In this document: positions 61,361-64,000 of the stretch, piece by piece | How positions within the stretch are numbered: position 1 is the first letter of the stretch | Layout of the letters: the number at the start of each line of letters is the position of its first letter | DNA from: Marthasterias glacialis | Taxonomy: Eukaryota > Echinodermata > Asteroidea > Forcipulatida > Asteriidae | NCBI GenBank assembly: GCA_911728455.2 | Contig: OU452234.1 | Location: 8,715,531-8,779,530 of the forward strand | Reading direction: 5' to 3' | Length of the DNA stretch: 64,000 bases | The notes under the pieces: generated by a model | The model's input: the letters and a program-made list of their open reading frames with translations, nothing else | Told to the model about the DNA's origin: nothing | Database searches by the model: none | Position numbers and translations under genes: made by a program

Positions 61361-61400
61361 AAGGGGACAGGGCTCTGCCATCACTTCCTTTGGAGAATGA
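61361..61400 (+). CDS. FAK exon 10: FERM-kinase linker
   Basis: Two bases, 12 codons, two bases; phase 1 in, phase 2 out; acceptor TTTTTTTGCAG, donor GTAAGT. With the last base of exon 9 it reads EGDRALPSLPLENE, against human EGERALPSIPKLANSE. The autophosphorylation tyrosine region should come in the next exon, which is not in the window. Confidence 0.93.
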
Positions 61401-61864
61401 GTAAGTCTTACAACTGTTCAGTCTGGTTCCCTGTATAAGATTAATGATTAAGTTACTTCTTGCGATGAATAGGCCTTTTCGGCGTTCCAGCCATAGCCAC
61501 TGCCAGAGCCATCAATTTGGACTCTTCCTTTTTCTAAAAACAAAATTTCTTTTTCAAGTTGTTATGTGCATGTGCATGCGTATATTTTTACCGGACACTG
61601 GAAAAATCAAGTTAAAAAATCAGTTAAAATCACCTGTGTCTAAGCATATTGTGAAACATATACAGAAAGTTATAGTCTCTAAAGCATTCACTTTTGACTG
61701 AATCCAATATGTTTATGTTTAGTTTTCCCATTTCAGAGGAATTCTGAAGCATTAAATGCTTTAATTCCACCCTACCTTCTTCACCTTTACTATGGCATGG
61801 CCATCTTATGCTTCTTTACCCCCGAGCAGTGTAACCTCAGAGAAGCTTGAGGGGAAAAATCGTC

Positions 61865-62235
61865 TGACTGGGAGTGTCATGGCCGAGCGGTTAAGATCAC
61901 CAGACTCAAGTTCTGGTGTTGTTGGCAGCAGTGTGTGGGTTGGAATCCCGGTCGCGACACTTGTGTCCTTGAGCAAGATACTTTACCATAATTGCTTTGT
62001 TCTTCGGATGGGACATTAAGCCGTTGGTCCCGTGTACTAGGATGGGTAGTGCACGTAAAAGAACCCAGAACACTTATCGTGGAAGAGTAGGGGTTTACCC
62101 CGGTGTTTCTGGTTCACATGGCAAGCACCCTTATCTACAGGGTTCCTCAGGCTTGAGAGATACAGTGATTAAGTTCACTTATGAGGCATCCTTGGTTTTA
62201 TTACCAGAAATATATAATAATAATGAGAATCAGTA
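61865..62235 (+). mobile_element. tRNA-Leu(CAA)-derived SINE
   Basis: 61873-61961 folds like tRNA-Leu: acceptor AGTGTC with GACACT, D arm TGGCCGAGCGGTTAAG, anticodon stem CCAGA-CTCAAGT-TCTGG (anticodon CAA), B box GGTTGGAATCC. Directly after come ACTTGTGTCCTTGAGCAAGA, CGGATGGGACATTAAGCCGT and GCACGTAAAAGAACCC, then a short ATAAT tail. Similar 'gtgtccttgagcaag' central blocks occur in several animal SINE superfamilies. It is a SINE, not a tRNA gene: the B box and T stem are imperfect. Confidence 0.8.
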
Positions 62236-62949
62236 ATCATTACTGCTGTAGCACTCTAGGAGCATGACAAAGTTGGCTGCAACATCTATTAATAGATCGA
62301 GAGCAACCATTTCCTTTTTCATATCAAACCTAATGAGTGTTGGTGTCGTTTCCGTTAATAGCCGTTTCCCTTTATCTTGTATTTGCTTATGCAGTAAGCC
62401 AATCCTTTCCAACTAGGTGAAGCAGGAAGCCATTTCTTTGCTGCACTATATTTGTATGTAAAGGAAGTGATGGCTGTAATAACAAAACAACCTGTCAATA
62501 AAAATGGGTCAGGGACAGTAAAAGCATTTCTGTTTCACAGAAAAAAAGGAGGGATATGGAAGGTGGAAAGAGATTGGTAATACTATCTATTTTTAATATT
62601 TTGGAAATATCACTGTTAAATGTTAGGTGTAACATGTACATGTTAAGGCCCTACACTATTTTTTACCTGTTTGCTCCCATAGATAGCTAGCTTCAATTTT
62701 AACTAGCCTTTGTGATTTTTTTGGTAAAATAAACATAGTTTCACAGAGGCAGGTTGCTAATTTTTAACTAGCCCACCAAGAAGCAAGTTTAACCAGCCTG
62801 TACCACACTTGACCAGTGTTTATACACCAGACTTGTAACTTGTAACTGCTGCTTCTTTTTGCGAATGAAACCGAAACACAAAGATGGTCACAGAATGTAG
62901 GGTGAGTTTTGAACAACCACTCTCTTGTTGCAGCATCAACTTCTTTCAG

Positions 62950-62976
62950 GCCCTGGGCCCTGGGCCCTGGGCCCCA
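62950..62976. repeat. GGGCCCT short tandem repeat
   Basis: About four units of GGCCCTG, ending in GGGCCCC, just after TTCTTTCAG. Confidence 0.8.
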
Positions 62977-62997
62977 ATTGGTGGGAAATGGAGTTGG

Positions 62998-63540
62998 TAA
63001 TCATAAATGATATGTCCGCTGTCTGCTGCTCTGCCCCACTCTCACAAGCTGGATTTCTTAGCAAGGTTCAACCTACACATGTTGGTTGAGTCTGTTGAGT
63101 CTCACCCATTGCTGACGCGAAAGGTCAGAAACTGATGGGCAGCTCGAGGTTGGGTCTTGGATGTACCACAAATGTGGGGGTGTAGTTGAGGGCCACTTCT
63201 GCGAGCACTTGCTGGTTATCCAATGAGCTTCTGTCTGTGTTGGTTGGATGGTCGCTGGCAGGCTCTTTCCACATGGGATGAGAGATTGGTGAGATTTGAG
63301 TCGGGGTGGCTTCTGGGTCTTGGTGATTCTCTTGTACAGGAGGTAGAGGTAGTTGGGTTTCATGGCGTGCTGAGCTAGGGCCATTGTTGCAGCTTGCCTT
63401 CTAATCTCTGCCATTGGGATACCTGCAAGGACAGGGAGCTACTCTACGGGGGTGGGTAGTAGACATCTAGTGATGGTATACAGTGTGTTGTTGAGGCTCC
63501 CATGGAGATGTAGTTGTAGATGTCCTGAGGAAATAAGTAT
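62998..63540 (-). pseudogene. Non-LTR retrotransposon fragment (region after the reverse transcriptase)
   Basis: Read on the minus strand from high to low coordinates: TRCLLPTPVE, a stop, LPVLAGIPMAEIRRQAATMA (from about 63471 to 63380), then LSRQQWVRLNRL (near 63110-63080) and, in another frame, CESGAEQQTADI (near 63030). This order (RPTP..LPVLAGI..RR, RxQW..LNR, C.CG.E.QT..H) is what I know from the C-terminal end of jockey/CR1-like ORF2 proteins. A stop replaces the usual Trp in W-LPVL and there is at least one frameshift, so it is dead. The segment 63661-63710 (GAAGATGATCAAAGCATACT, GATTGAAACATCAAA) may belong to the same insertion. Confidence 0.6.
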
Positions 63541-64000
63541 GATTCTTTAAGTTGTGTTTGTTACTTGAGGTGTTGAGATCAAAGTCATAAATGAGTATGC
63601 TGATGGTGATGCACTGGGGCGTCATTGATGTACCCACATCACCCCAGATACTGTATGGAAATCCTTTGTCTCCTGAAGATGATCAAAGCATACTGATTGA
63701 AACATCAAATTTTTTACACTAACACCTTCTTTTCAGAGCAACCATAAGAGAGATGTTTACATGGCGTTACCACAAACTTTAGTTTTCTAGATTATTCTAA
63801 GATTCAGGCATGCATTTGTCAAGATTTGTCCCGATTTCGGGATTTATTGACAGATAAAACTTCCCTTTGTTTGATGTTTAATTTGATTTTTAAGGAAGAA
63901 CACTTGCCAGCAAGAGAAGAAAGACATTGCCTTGTTTTACCCAAAATGTCTAGTTTTCCTCTAGTTAAGCCTCTTGTAACGCCTAGGAAGTGTAGGGGAT

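Larger units (their letters stand above)
12303..61400 (+). other. FAK/PTK2-family gene, N-terminal half (gene span in this window)
   Basis: The spliced exons encode a FERM domain and the start of the FERM-kinase linker of a focal adhesion kinase. FAK is a cytoplasmic tyrosine kinase that links integrin adhesions to actin and growth signalling, and its FERM domain inhibits the kinase in cis. Ten constitutive exons give about 351 residues: F1 roughly 12-100, F2 roughly 101-221, F3 roughly 222-325. Seen directly: GT-AG borders and compatible phases throughout. Known from the family: matches to human FAK in blocks such as LRIRYLPK, KRF.PKS, FKCALG, VELVIGPEDGIS, FTQVQS and MADLIDGYCRL, nearer FAK than PYK2. 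The basic patch equivalent to human KAKTLRK reads KPKNLRK (residues 189-195). The regulatory tyrosine, kinase and FAT exons lie beyond 64000. Confidence 0.93.
61401..64000 (+). other. Start of the next FAK intron (runs off the window)
   Basis: Contains the SINE at 61865-62235, a short GGGCCCT tandem (62950-62976) and the retrotransposon remnant at 62998-63540. No segment resembling the human linker around the autophosphorylation site or the kinase start was found. Confidence 0.8.

Noticed and set aside
61873-61961. Functional tRNA-Leu(CAA) gene
   Set aside because: The T stem and B box carry mismatches, and the sequence continues into a SINE body that has a second copy in the window.
62951-62994. 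Possible FAK exon after TTCTTTCAG
   Set aside because: It is made mostly of a GGGCCCT tandem repeat and does not resemble the linker. The donor (GTAATC) is weak, and no human FAK match exists.
1-64000. A bacterial-type defence or biosynthetic gene system
   Set aside because: The window is clearly animal-like intronic DNA with one split gene. No operon, phage or prokaryotic cluster is present.

Overview
This is eukaryotic DNA: AT-rich, intron-dominated and full of short interspersed repeats, with no bacterial-style gene packing. The one protein-coding gene I can support is the 5' half of a focal adhesion kinase gene (FAK/PTK2 family) on the + strand. Its exons share GT-AG borders and fitting phases and translate to a FERM domain close to vertebrate FAK. 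The kinase and focal-adhesion-targeting exons must lie beyond the right edge. Single-copy-style FAK, kilobase introns and abundant foldback/TTAA MITEs and tRNA-derived SINEs suggest a marine invertebrate. I lean towards a deuterostome such as an echinoderm, but nothing here proves the taxon.

Layout: 1-12302 is upstream or 5'-UTR-intron sequence holding MITEs, a foldback element, small tandem duplications and a 60-bp minisatellite (8841-9453), with no gene I can support. 12303-12469 is the first coding exon (ATG at 12365). The constitutive FAK exons then fall at 18542-18717, 26690-26777, 29893-30035, 31871-31925, 32213-32353, 34138-34215, 35509-35619, 44445-44562 and 61361-61400, giving about 351 residues. 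Three further exon-like blocks (40530-40577, 48270-48320, 52601-52654) keep the reading frame in the combinations described below. They look like alternative cassettes in the F3 lobe and in the FERM-kinase linker. 61401-64000 is the next intron, with a tRNA-Leu-derived SINE and a decayed non-LTR retrotransposon end.

The introns carry the rest of the structure: three copies of a TTAA-flanked, inverted-repeat MITE; another TTAA element nested inside a foldback element; elements with long terminal inverted repeats and near-perfect 8-bp target duplications; and a roughly 960-bp satellite of 21/22-bp units organised into a 327-bp higher-order repeat. The points most worth a second look are the possible FAK cassette exons, one of which would end the protein right after the FERM domain unless its partner exon is also used, and the higher-order satellite in the same intron. 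All positions and phases were read by eye; no homology search was run.
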